Source: Sympetrum striolatum (lineage: Eukaryota > Arthropoda > Insecta > Odonata > Libellulidae). Taken from it: DNA of 64,000 nucleotides. The stretch spans positions 20,266,562-20,330,561 of the forward strand of contig OX388347.1 of assembly GCA_947579665.1 (NCBI GenBank), written 5' to 3'. The stretch's first letter is position 1, and the number at the start of each line of letters is the position of its first letter. Shown here one piece after another: positions 10,717 to 21,023 of this stretch. A model generated the notes under the pieces. The model was not told the origin of the DNA, made no database searches, and worked only from the letters and a program-made list of their open reading frames with translations. The position numbers and the translations under genes were made by a program.

Positions 10717-11631
10717 TGCATTGCTTTGATTTTCGGGAATTAAAAAAAAATACTTTCCGGATAGGTAATGAATCGAAACTCAAGGAGCCTATATATATGG
10801 TCATGATCTATCGAAAACATAAATGACTTTTACGAAAAATATCCTTGGTTCGATGCTAGGTCGAGGCAAATATCGGCCGTTTAAAATGCATTGTGGCGAT
10901 TTTTAAGATTTTTTTTGACCACTTCCCGATGGCATGGAAACTTGAAATTCCGCATGGAGTTGAATATCATTAATATATTTCATAATCGAATTTTACATAT
11001 TCGCTGATGGTCCTTGGTTCAATCCCAGAGGGCCATTTGCACTCCACAATGCATTTCTTATGGGGATAACGGAAACACATTTTAGGTACTTCCCGGTATG
11101 ATATCAACTTCAAACTTCGTATGAAATTAGATCAAGTCCTAGCAAGTCATTTTGTGCATTTACAGCTTCCAATACATCCAGGGTTCGACACCAGGCGTCT
11201 CTACAATCAGTCACTGATCCGATTTTTAAGAATTATTTTGAACCCCTTCCCAATAATATTAAAACTTGAAATTCTGCATATACATAGAACTTATAGATAC
11301 ATTTCGAAAACATATTTTATATTTCCTAGATCGTCCTTGGTTCGAATCCAGAGATTCATTTACATTCGTGAAAAGCTGGACGTCGTTTCAGGCAGTTGCA
11401 GCCAATATTTCTGCTTCAAATTTCACACATAGTTAAAGATGGTGATCTTCTGTTGTGCTGCATAGTAGGTTCACCAGAAAGACCTGGGTTCGATGCCAGA
11501 CGATTAAATTGAAGCAAATTTTAAGAATATTTTCAGTCCTTTTTTTTCCTTTTCAGGAACGTCCCGATATAATGCCGATATGAAATTAGTGTTGTCGATC
11601 TGCTTGCAGTATGCAAGCTACATTTTACTCG
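10717..11631 (+). mobile_element. Helitron-like element, copy B (5'-truncated)
   Basis: Homology to copy A begins at TGCATTGCTTTGATTTTCGG, inside the first unit, and runs to the complete 3' end (hairpin GCTTGCA/TGCAAGC, then ACTCG at 11631). The next base begins copy C without a spacer. Confidence 0.75.
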
Positions 11632-12792
11632 TCTATTATATATAGATGCTTCTCCGGATTCATTCATATATATAGCTATATAGATAGCATACAAATTCAC
11701 AGGCTAAACCACAAGCGTCATTGACTTGAAATTTTTATGACATATTGGCCATAACGTGAAACCCCCAGGAAAAAAGCGACTTTGATCCTCAGTGTCATAG
11801 GTTCGATTCCAGAGGGCCCCAAAGTCCCGATTTTTCCCGTTTAAATGCATTGCCGTGATTTTCGGGAATTAAAAAAAAATACTTTCCGGTAGGTAGAGAA
11901 ATAAAACTCAAGGTGCCTACATTTATGGTCTTGGACTTTCGAAAACATCAACGACTTTCACAAAAAATATCCTGGGTTCGATGCTAGGACGATGCAAATA
12001 TCTGCCCTTTAAAATACATGGGAGCCGTTTTTCATTATTTTTTTTGATGCACTTCTCGAAATATTAGGAAGTTTTTGCTTAGCCAGAAAGTGTAAGGTAA
12101 GAATTGGTTTAAGAAAAAAATTTTTATAAGACCGTACTATTCCTGGGTTTGATGCCAGAGCACATTAACATTTCTCTCATAAGGAATATAAGGGAAAAGT
12201 AAGACTTCGATTGAGGCAGTTGCAGCCAATAATTCTGCTTGAATTTTCGCACATAGTTAAAGATTAATATCTTCTATTATGTTGCATAGGAAGTTTCACC
12301 AGAAAGACCCGGGTTCGATGCCGGGCGGTAAATATGTCTCCCATTTAAAATACATAGGGTTAGTATTTCATTATTTTTTTGATGCACTTATCGAAATGAT
12401 AGGAAGTTCGAGCTTGGCTGGAAGATGTATGGTTAAAACTGGTTTAAGAAAACAGTTTTCAGAAGACAGTACTATTCCTAGGTTCGATGCCAGAGCACAT
12501 TAACATTTCACTCATAAGAAATATAAGGGAAAAGTAGGACGTCGTTTGAGGCAGTTGCAGATAATATTTCTGCTTGAATTTTCACAGATAGTTAGAGATG
12601 GTGATCTTCTATTGTGCTGCATAGTAAGTAACACCAGGAAGACCCGGGTTCGATACCGGACGAATAAATTGCAGCGAATAATCAGAATATTTTCAATCCA
12701 TTTTTTTTTTTTTTGACGGCCTTCCCGATATGATGCCGACATGAAATTAGTGTTTTCGATCTGCTTGCAGTATGCAAGCTACATTTTACTCG
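11632..12792 (+). mobile_element. Helitron-like element, copy C (full length, variant interior)
   Basis: It begins TCTATTATATATAG directly after the ACTCG of copy B and ends ACTCG before T at 12792. The first two units match copy A. Units three to five instead repeat a variant reading GATGCCAGAGCACATTAAC (near 12150 and 12488), so this copy belongs to a rearranged subfamily. GGTTCGA-type motifs lie near 11798, 11972, 12142, 12308, 12479 and 12645. Confidence 0.75.
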
Positions 12793-15201
12793 TACATATA
12801 TATATATATATCATCATCATCATCATCAGCCGTTTTCAATCCGACGTCGGATGTAGGCCTCCCCAAGTACTTTCCAATTTTCTCTGTCCTGTTACACCTA
12901 AGTACTTGATGATGTCTCTATTCTATCTGTCCATAGGTAGTCTTCTTGGTCTCTTCACATCTCTTGGTATCCAGTTGAGAACTGCAGATGTCCAACGGTT
13001 GTCGTTTCTTCTTGCAACATGGCCGGCCCACCTCCATTTTAGTGATCTTACCTTTTCTATGATGTCTGTAACTCCAGTCATCATTCTCACCCAAGTGTTG
13101 CGTTTCCTGTCTCTTCTTGTGATTCCCAGCATACAGCGTTCCATGCTCCTTTGTGCTGTCTGAAGTCTCTGGGTTATTGCAGCATTTAACACCCAAGTTT
13201 CACTTCCATAGGTCAAGACAGGTAAAATGCATTGGTTGAAGACCTTCCTCTTCAAAACCATTGGCATTCTTGACTTCAGGATGTGTGAGTTCCTACCAAA
13301 TGCACTCCAGCCAAGTTTCATTCTTCTGTTTACTTCATTAATCCTGTTTTTCTCTCCTGTTGTTACTAGTTGTCCCAGGTATGTGTATTCCAAGCAAACA
13401 TCCAGAGGTTTTCTTTGAAGTTTGACTGGTTCTTGCACTGCAAAAGAATTATACATTACCTTTTTTTTGTTAGATTTATCCTGAGTCCTATTTTCTGTCC
13501 TGCTGTGTTTAGCTCTTCAAGTCTTGAAGTTAGATATTCTGCATTAGCTGCAAAGAGAACTATATCATCTGCAAAACGGAGGTGACTGATGTACTCCCCA
13601 TTTACTCTTAACCCCTTCTCTTCCCAATCAAGGGTTTTAAAAACTTCTTCTAAAATGGCTGTGAACAAGATGGGAGATAGACCGTCACCTTGTCGAACTC
13701 CCTTCTCAATCTTGAATTCATCGGTCTCTTCATGGAGCATTACAGAAGCTGTGGCATTCTCATAGACACTGCGCAAGAGAAGGATGTACTCAGAATCTAT
13801 CCCTTGATTCTTCAGAGCTTTCAGAGTGGAGGAAGTACTTACTGAGTCGAAGGCCTGTTCATAATCTACAAAGCAAAGGACGAGTGGTATCTCGTACTCA
13901 TTCGTTCTGTTAATAATTTCCTGTAGTGTGTGGATGTGGTCCAGAGTGCTGAAGCCTTTCCGGAATCCCGCTTGTTCTCTAGGCCGGGCAGAAGACAGTT
14001 TCATCTTTAGACGTTCAGTTATTATCCTCATGAATGTTTTATAGACAACTGGAAGGAGGCTAATGGGGCGATAGTTCTTCAAATCTTCTTTGCTTCCTTT
14101 CTTGTGCAGAAGAGCAATCCTTGCGTGGTTCCATCCCTTGGGAATCATTCCTTGTTTTAGACAATTACTGAATAATTGTGCTAAAATATTAGCAATCTCT
14201 GTTCCACCAGCTTTCAGATACTCCGCCAACACCCCATCTGCTCCTCCTGCTTTCCCATTCTTTATCTGCTTAATCGCCGTCATTACCTCTTCTGGGAGAA
14301 TTGAGAGGGGATATTGTGAGCTTTGGCTTTCCTCTTGGTTTTCCTCTTCGGCATTTCCCATCTTCTTGTATAGGTTGCCAAAGTGTTCTGCTACAGTCCT
14401 CAATATTGCTGGTCTGTTATATGTTGTTGTGCCATCTCCTTTCTGTAAGGCTAAAATCTGTCTCTTACCAATTGCTAGGCGTCTTCTAGCCCTCTTTATG
14501 CTCTTGTTATTTTCTATGGCCTCTTGCACAATCTTTTCATTAAAATTCCTCACATCTTCCTTGATTGCTACTCTGATGGCTTTGCAAAGCTCAGCATATT
14601 CGATGTTATCTCTTGGAGTGTCTGAATTCTTCAGTTCCTTCCGTTGTTTCATCATTTCCCGGGTCCTATCACTAAATTTCTTATCCTTAGGTTTTCTTGG
14701 CATGCTTGCTACTTCCTCTGCCGCTTTCTTCACGACTTCCATAACTTTGGTTTCGAGTTCTTCTTCTTGAAGTGCTGAGAATCGATTTCTAAGTTCCAGC
14801 TGAAACTGCTTCTCGTTATCTGATAGTTTACCAATATTTATCTCCTCCTTCTTGCAAGAAACCAACTTCTTTTGTTTCATTCGGGGGTTAATATTAATTC
14901 TGCATCTAACAATTCTGTGGTCACTTCCAGTGTTGAAGTTATTCAAAACTTCACAGTTAGTTACAGTGTAGAGTGTGTTTACCAATATGTAGTCCATTTC
15001 ATTTTTTGTTCCATTGGGATCTGTCCATGTCCATTTCCTTGAAGGATTTTTCTTAAAGTATGTATTTGTTATATACATATTGGTGCATTCTGCAAACTCT
15101 ACTAAGCAGTGACCTCGCTCATTTCTCTGGCCAAGTCCATATTTTCCTGCGACAGTGTCATCAGCTTCCCGCTGACCTACATGAGCATTAAAATCTCCCA
15201 T
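12793..15201 (-). mobile_element. RTE-like non-LTR retrotransposon, 5'-truncated
   Basis: The minus-strand ORF at 13456-15201 begins inside the AP-endonuclease domain (MGDFNAHVG; later DYILVNTL and TGSDHRIVRC) and continues through RT. Visible motifs include LKNYRPISLLPVVYKTFMRI, AGFRKGFSTLDHI, CFVDYEQAFDSV, RQGDGLSPILF and the catalytic HLRFADDIVLFA. The frame then shifts in a run of eight A and continues at 12923-13456 (YLGQLVTTGEKNRINEVNRR, YGSETWVLN, WRWAGHVARRND). An early TAG stops it, and about 28 more codons remain open. The element ends in a GAT/TA microsatellite at about 12797-12828, typical of RTE-class tails. It lacks the first part of the endonuclease. Confidence 0.85.
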
Positions 15202-15229
15202 AATTTTTAGATCTAAAAAAGGTCATGTA

Positions 15230-15925
15230 CTGTTTATTTTACTTTTAGTTAACCCATATGGCATCCAAAAGAGGGCTAAGAAAAATATAATTTAAGTAAC
15301 TCAGCTGATGAGAAGTCACTATAGACTGATATCAATGTGCTGATACCTAAGTATCTAATGATTTCATCACTCTGAAGAACTAACATGACAAAAAGAAGAA
15401 TCAAGTAATACTAGACAGTAACTATAATTTGAGAATCATTTTCTATGTTGCACCTAAGCTTTATAATAAATATGGAGAAAGAGAATTAAAGTATTTTGTA
15501 CCTAATTTACTCAATAAATATAAAGCACAAATAGATTATGAAAGAAATGGTCTTAATTTCACAAAATCTGTTAAAAAAGAGTTACTGAGTTATGTGTTAG
15601 TGGAGATTTAATGTAGAGTTCTTACATCCTATTATCTCTTTACTTTGATACAATTTTTTATTGGAATAAATGTTTAAATTTGTGTAATTAGATGATTACT
15701 GTTGTTACCTCATGTTAGGGTTAAGCTGACAATATTTCCTTACTTGCTATGTAAGATTTTTATGCAAACATTTGTCAACAGCCTTTGCCCGACAAAACAC
15801 GGGTGTCAAACTTTAAAAATAAAATAAATTTGAACACATTGCAACTGTTCTAGCATTAAGGGGTTGTACAAATCTTTCTGTGCTTTAACAAAGGATGGAA
15901 AGTGAGAATGGAAATATAGAATAGA
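15230..15925. other. AT-rich intergenic stretch
   Basis: A short plus-strand frame at 15429-15611 is lysine/asparagine-rich and resembles no family I know. Nothing else is recognised. Confidence 0.4.
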
Positions 15926-15934
15926 TTGAAAGTA

Positions 15935-16000
15935 TAGAATACCTGCCCAGGAAGTGGGAGACCTGGGTTTGAGTCCCAGCCAAGTCACTATTTCTCACTT
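15935..16000 (+). repeat. tRNA-derived SINE fragment
   Basis: CCAGGAAGTGGGAGACC followed by TGGGTTTGAGTCCCAGCC forms a good B box and T-arm (TGGG/CCCA). The A box is not clear, and the flanks do not fold as a tRNA gene. Confidence 0.4.
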
Positions 16001-16420
16001 CTGTTTTTTGAAAAGTTAGGTATTAATGCGCTTGGTTTGGAAAAACTATTTTGAATTAAAAACAACAGAGTTACCAATTTAGATGATAAGCGGGTAAATA
16101 CAAGAAATAAAATATCAAATAATTTAATTTTACCCTAAAATAGGAAGTAATCAACGTATTAAAATGCCTTCTACACTGAATAAACTTCCAAGGGAGTTCA
16201 GAAACATAGAACATGTGAGTACTTGAAAAAATAAAGTAATGCAATGGATATTCAATAAAATATAATGGTGATATTATTTAAATGCCATCAAAATAATTCC
16301 ATTTTAATTTCGATGTATTTTCTTATTTCAATTGTCATGATACTCGTGATACCATATTTATTCGGATGGTCAAATGAGAAGTGTCATTTCGTACATTTTC
16401 ATTTGAACACTCTAATATAT

Positions 16421-16424
<4 letters not shown>

Positions 16425-16485
<61 letters not shown>

Positions 16486-16507
16486 CTGGTAATATATTAC
16501 CAGTAAA
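16425..16507. repeat. (TA)n microsatellite followed by a 26-bp perfect palindrome
   Basis: A pure TA run to about 16481 is followed at 16482-16507 by TTTACTGGTAATA joined to its exact reverse complement. The combination would extrude as a cruciform or hairpin. Confidence 0.85.
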
Positions 16508-16718
16508 AGTTGCTTCCATTCTGCAAGCATAACGATGACATATTTTACCTGCAACTAAAAACTGTGCTAAGTAATTGACATTACAAAGGTCTCCAACTGT
16601 TTCTAAAATCCAAGTGGGGAAGGTCCTTCATCTTAATTCAGTAATCCCCTTTATTTGAATGGTACAATGTGAATGGTGACCAGATGTCAACCCTAGGACC
16701 ATCAGGTAATTGGTAAAC

Positions 16719-17078
16719 TACCGTATATGCTGGCATACAAGTCGACCCCTAATATTTTGAGGTGAACTCCAGGTTTTAGCCTATGTTCGGCGCATAATTC
16801 GACCCGAAAAATAAGGCAACACAACTTCCCCAGCTCTATTTCATCGGAATAAACACTACGGTATCCATAAATATACGATAGCTTAAGATTAAGATGCTAG
16901 AATTGTTCCTTTCAGCTGCCATATCAACTTATCGCCTCTGCTTAACTATTACACAAATTTCATTCATTGGTATCAATCAGGGTACACAAATAAAAATGCG
17001 TTATGAAACAGAAACACAATGGTGTTAAAATTTTTTTATAGAAATAATAAGAATATAGCGTGATAATATCAAATCACG
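16719..17078. mobile_element. DNA transposon fragment, TACCGTATAT family, copy 1
   Basis: It begins TACCGTATATGCTGG followed by CATACAAGTCGACCCC. About 350 bp run parallel to the element at 31881-32508, including the wording ATAAATATACGATAGCT and ATGCTAGAATTGTT. The right inverted end is absent. Confidence 0.6.
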
Positions 17079-17940
17079 ACACTGCTGAAACAACTTCAGT
17101 TAACTCCTAACGCTAACTCGAATCATAATTATGTGCAGCTCAGCCTCAGCAACTGCATTTGTCGCCAGAGTTACTGGATGTTTACAATATCATCTTTTCT
17201 TCCAATTTCTTGCTATTTCAAATCGAGAAGGAAATTCCACAACCAAAATAAGATTCTATTTCCTTTGGAGACATGTAAGGCAGTGTTAAGAATTCTAGGG
17301 GACATTTAATCTCCTGTAAACATATTGAAGAACATAGACGCATACTCTTCAACTAACAATAAATAAAACCGCAGAAAATGTTGGCAAACTAAGGATGGGA
17401 AGGTTAGGAGTCAGTTAAATGAAAAAATAAGGCTCAAAATTATTTAGAATAGCGGGAATCTATTTAATGAAAAATAAATTCTTGTTCCATTCAAAATTCA
17501 TCTGAATCTGGTTTAAAGGACGGGAATTGCCGGACAAATAGTCTATACTCTGAAACTATAAATAAATTTACCTACGTTACTGAGTCACAATAACTCAAAG
17601 TAAATGAGTAGATTATTTACTTTATTAAGATTTCGCATACAGCGAGTTAGCCCATGTGCAGTAAACATAAACAGCTGTTGGCGTAAACAAAGACTAAAAC
17701 ATGACATAAAAGCGAATCTATAAATTGTGATGAAAGGAAAATCCTATCTTTACGAAGGTTATCCTATCTTCGGTTGACGAAAATGGATCCACGTTGAAGA
17801 GAATGTAGTTAAGTATTGGTGTTCTGTGGTAGTTAAGGATCTGGGAGTAGGCTAGTGAAATAGAAGAGGCTCGGGAAGATCTATTAGGAACTCGAAAATG
17901 GGAAATAAATTGGGGTTATGAGTAATAATTATATAATAAT
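17079..17940. other. Intergenic stretch, nothing recognised
   Basis: There are no conserved frames or terminal repeats visible. Confidence 0.4.
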
Positions 17941-17949
17941 AATAGTATA

Positions 17950-18620
17950 ACAGTAATAATAAATCTCGCTTTTGCACAGTTCATAGATTGCTTTGCCCAC
18001 TTGCGCAAGCGCCTTCCAGATTCCTTCAGCAACCCGCAGGGTAGCATAATCGGACCGTTGCTAGCAACCTTAGCAATCGCTTTAACGGCAAAGTTAGGAT
18101 GTTTACAGACAACACAATCACAAGGAAATGGAGAGTTTAGAGGATACATTAACACTTTCAAACGACTTAGATAGAATTATGAAATTGACTGACAATTAGA
18201 GCTAAATGCAGACCGATGTTTGGTAGTAAACTTCTTCAAAAGCAAATCTATAACATATGATTATTCGTAAAGCCTTCGTGAGGTAAACTTAATGACAGTA
18301 GAATTGGTGAAGTATCTTGAAGTAACTCTTACGAATAATTTATCATGGAGTAAACAGATACGAAATATAAGTGAAAAAGAATTTAAAAAGCTTGGCTTTG
18401 TTAAGGGAATAGTCAGTAGGAGCGAAGAAAAAAGTTTTAGAGCGATGTTACTTAGCATTACTAAGGCCTCACCTATTGAGTGTATTGTATGGAATCCTGA
18501 CAACAAGTGTCATATTTGGGATATAGAAAATACAACGAAAGGCGATACAATTCATAAAGAATTGCTACAATAAAACTGTGGTACGTGGGAAGGGAATCAT
18601 TAGTAAATTAACTTATTTTT
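17950..18620 (+). pseudogene. LINE relic: reverse transcriptase palm to C-terminus
   Basis: Plus-strand frames read PQGSIIGPLL (RT motif), then a degenerate FADD box (FTDNT near 18095). An open stretch at 18292-18573 follows with VKYLEVTLTNNLSWSKQIRN and ECIVWNPDNKC, the degenerate counterpart of the LEYAxxVWDP signature. Frameshifts and stops are present. The order of motifs is correct for a jockey/CR1-like LINE. Confidence 0.68.
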
Positions 18621-20951
18621 TATGGTACGTGTATCTTCAGTAGTAAAGGAGATATAGAATTTCTCCGAAACACCGTGAAACGGAAAAATTACCGAGGTAA
18701 CTTATAAGTATGTAACTATACTTACATAAAAACGAGAAACACATATGACCGCATGTCACGGATGGACGCTACCTAGGGCCGGAGATGTGCTAGCAGCCGA
18801 TACGTAATCGCGAGGGGCGCTGAGTAGCGATTTGGCACTCTGTAACGTCAAAATCGAGGGGTTATGAGTCACGTAATTAGCCTACAAGTTTACGCTTATC
18901 ATCGAATGGACATGCAATAAACTTCGATGCCATTTGTTTACTCCATTATTCCATCGATTGGAAAATAATTCAAGATTCTCAAGAGTGGCGCACTGAAAAC
19001 GATCTCTTCAATGAGAATTAGCATTATAGAAATTTATCAAGGGTATTAGTCTCGTCGTCACTTTCTTCTTTAAGCAGCTTTCAATCTCTTCGAATATAAT
19101 TTTTTATTCATAGCGAAACTGTTATGGAAATACCAAAAATTTAGCGGCTATTACGGGAAAACTTGAATTTACGACGTATTATAAGTTATGCAACCCACGT
19201 ACCTCTCGTTTATTATATATTCTAAAAACCGAACTGAATTCGATTTTCGTTACGATTAATCGAAACTAATACGATTGAGGAAAATGAATTTCACATCAAA
19301 ATATTCCCTAATAATAAACATCTTCCATTAACTCCGTCAAGTCGAATCATAACGATTAAGTAAATCAAACCATGATGTGATTATCAATCTTCATTTGTAA
19401 AAAGAAAACATTGAAATATATTTATAGAAAATTTTTTAAAATAAAAATACATGTGAAGAAATGAATATAATTTGCGAAGATTAAAGATGCGTCAAATTTA
19501 TTTTAAACCTGGGTCGTTTTTTCTGAAATAAATAGTGGTCTAGTAAAAGTTTCTTTACCATGGATTTTTTTTCTCATACAATCTGTTTTCACCTAAGCAT
19601 TAGTGGTTTTTCCGTATCATGCTCCGGAGGAAGTTTCAAGTTGTCTGGATATTTCCCACCACACATTTCTTGCTATGCATTTCTCACTGTAGTGGACAAC
19701 GGGCCTAAGGGTGCTACCACAGAACTAGGATGCGTACCAAAACAGAAACCACAGAAATATCCTCACATAAAACAGATCCATACAGATTATCCACCACATT
19801 CCCTGAGTTCTTCTAAAAAATAGTTTTTTTTGATCTTCTGGGAAGATAACATGGGTGTGAAACAAAAATATTAAACAACAAGACAATTTGATGGAAAGGA
19901 AATGGTGGCACTTCAGCAATTGCCACAAATTTAAACACAGGTACTGCATTTCATTTGCTTCGACCTGATCAGGATAATTTAAATTAATAAATTGGAGTTG
20001 GATAATTCGGACCTGAAAGGACATACAAAAAAAAATAATTCAATAATTTACAAAATAAGTTTAAGGGTAATACACTTTTCATTATACCAGTAACAAAAAT
20101 ATATTTATTTTTCAAAATATTGGTACATATCTGGTTTTGTTTACTTTTATATTAATGACCAAACAAAAATAAATAATGAAAATTTGGTATGAACCTATTA
20201 TCAGCCTGCAAGCTCTCACTTGATCAATGTGTCCCAACAGCTGATGTATGAATGAATACAAACAATATGTACAAGCTGGTACCCAGGACTGGTATGTGAA
20301 AATTAAAATGGAAGAAGAGACTGGCTCAATCTCGCCATTTAATAAAGTTGTTCATTATTATTACTACCATGAAAGGGACAGGAGGGGTAAGGACAAGGAC
20401 CTACACTGCATTGTAATGTAGTCTGGCTGGTATTTGGGAGGTTTGTTTGTGAAATCTTTTGTTAACCATAAAAATTTCAAATGAGCCAAAACAAAATTTG
20501 AATGACCAATTTTTAACAAATGGTTGCAAAATGCAATTGACCAAGGAAACAGTTTGAAATAAAGATGGTTTCAAATTATAAACATTCTAACTATGCAAGT
20601 ATCACAATTTTCGAAGTCCACTGTAAATTAACTGGTGAGTACAAGGAGGAATCCAACAGGGCAAAAAGAAATGAAAACCAACATGACAGGGAAATGGATC
20701 TTCTATGCTACTGGTATAATTTGACAAATAAACTACACGACTCAGAGAAACTGATACCCTGGAGTTGGATTGTAAAAGTTATTATACACTTATCTTCAGA
20801 GGAGTATTTTTAAATTCAGTGAGTGAAAATAAAAATAGAATAAATAATAACAATAGAAATGACAACAATGAAAGTCCATTTAGAGATAATACTGAAGCCT
20901 AACTCGGCAGGAGAAACTGTACCAAAATAAGTACATTCATTTGTTTTCAGC
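18621..20951. other. 3' flank of NCAPD3 and intergenic DNA
   Basis: This contains the presumed 3' untranslated region (about 20.1-20.95 kb) and unassigned sequence. A CpG-richer patch at about 18755-18870 matches no repeat or gene I know. Confidence 0.4.
20104..20109 (-). terminator. Candidate polyadenylation signal for NCAPD3
   Basis: The first AATAAA on the minus strand downstream of the stop codon is here, about 840 nt past it. No better-placed hexamer was found by eye. The 3' end is not established. Confidence 0.3.
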
Positions 20952-21023
20952 TTATGTAACAGCCTTAATGTTTTTATTGAGTGAGTCCAATAGCTTTTTG
21001 TCACCGGCAGCCAAGTCCACCAT
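20952..21023 (-). CDS. NCAPD3: NCAPD3 exon 16 (C-terminus and stop)
   Basis: Short terminal exon of 23 codons plus TAA, after a TTTCTTCCAG acceptor. It encodes MVDLAAGDKKLLDSLNKNI KAVT, which aligns with the FFAVDKQLASELEYDMKK helix of vertebrate D3. The vertebrate protein then continues with a long serine/proline-rich tail that carries phosphorylation sites; here it ends. An alternative transcript that skips this exon or extends the tail cannot be excluded without RNA data. Confidence 0.82.
   Translation of the reverse strand: MVDLAAGDKKLLDSLNKNIKAVT

Noticed and set aside
12741..13163. Plus-strand frame with hydrophobic segments, resembling a membrane protein
   Set aside because: Shadow of the retrotransposon C-terminal ORF and its TA/CAT repeat tail.
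14090..14770. Plus-strand open frame of 226 codons
   Set aside because: It is the reverse shadow of the RTE-like reverse transcriptase ORF on the minus strand; no plausible protein wording.
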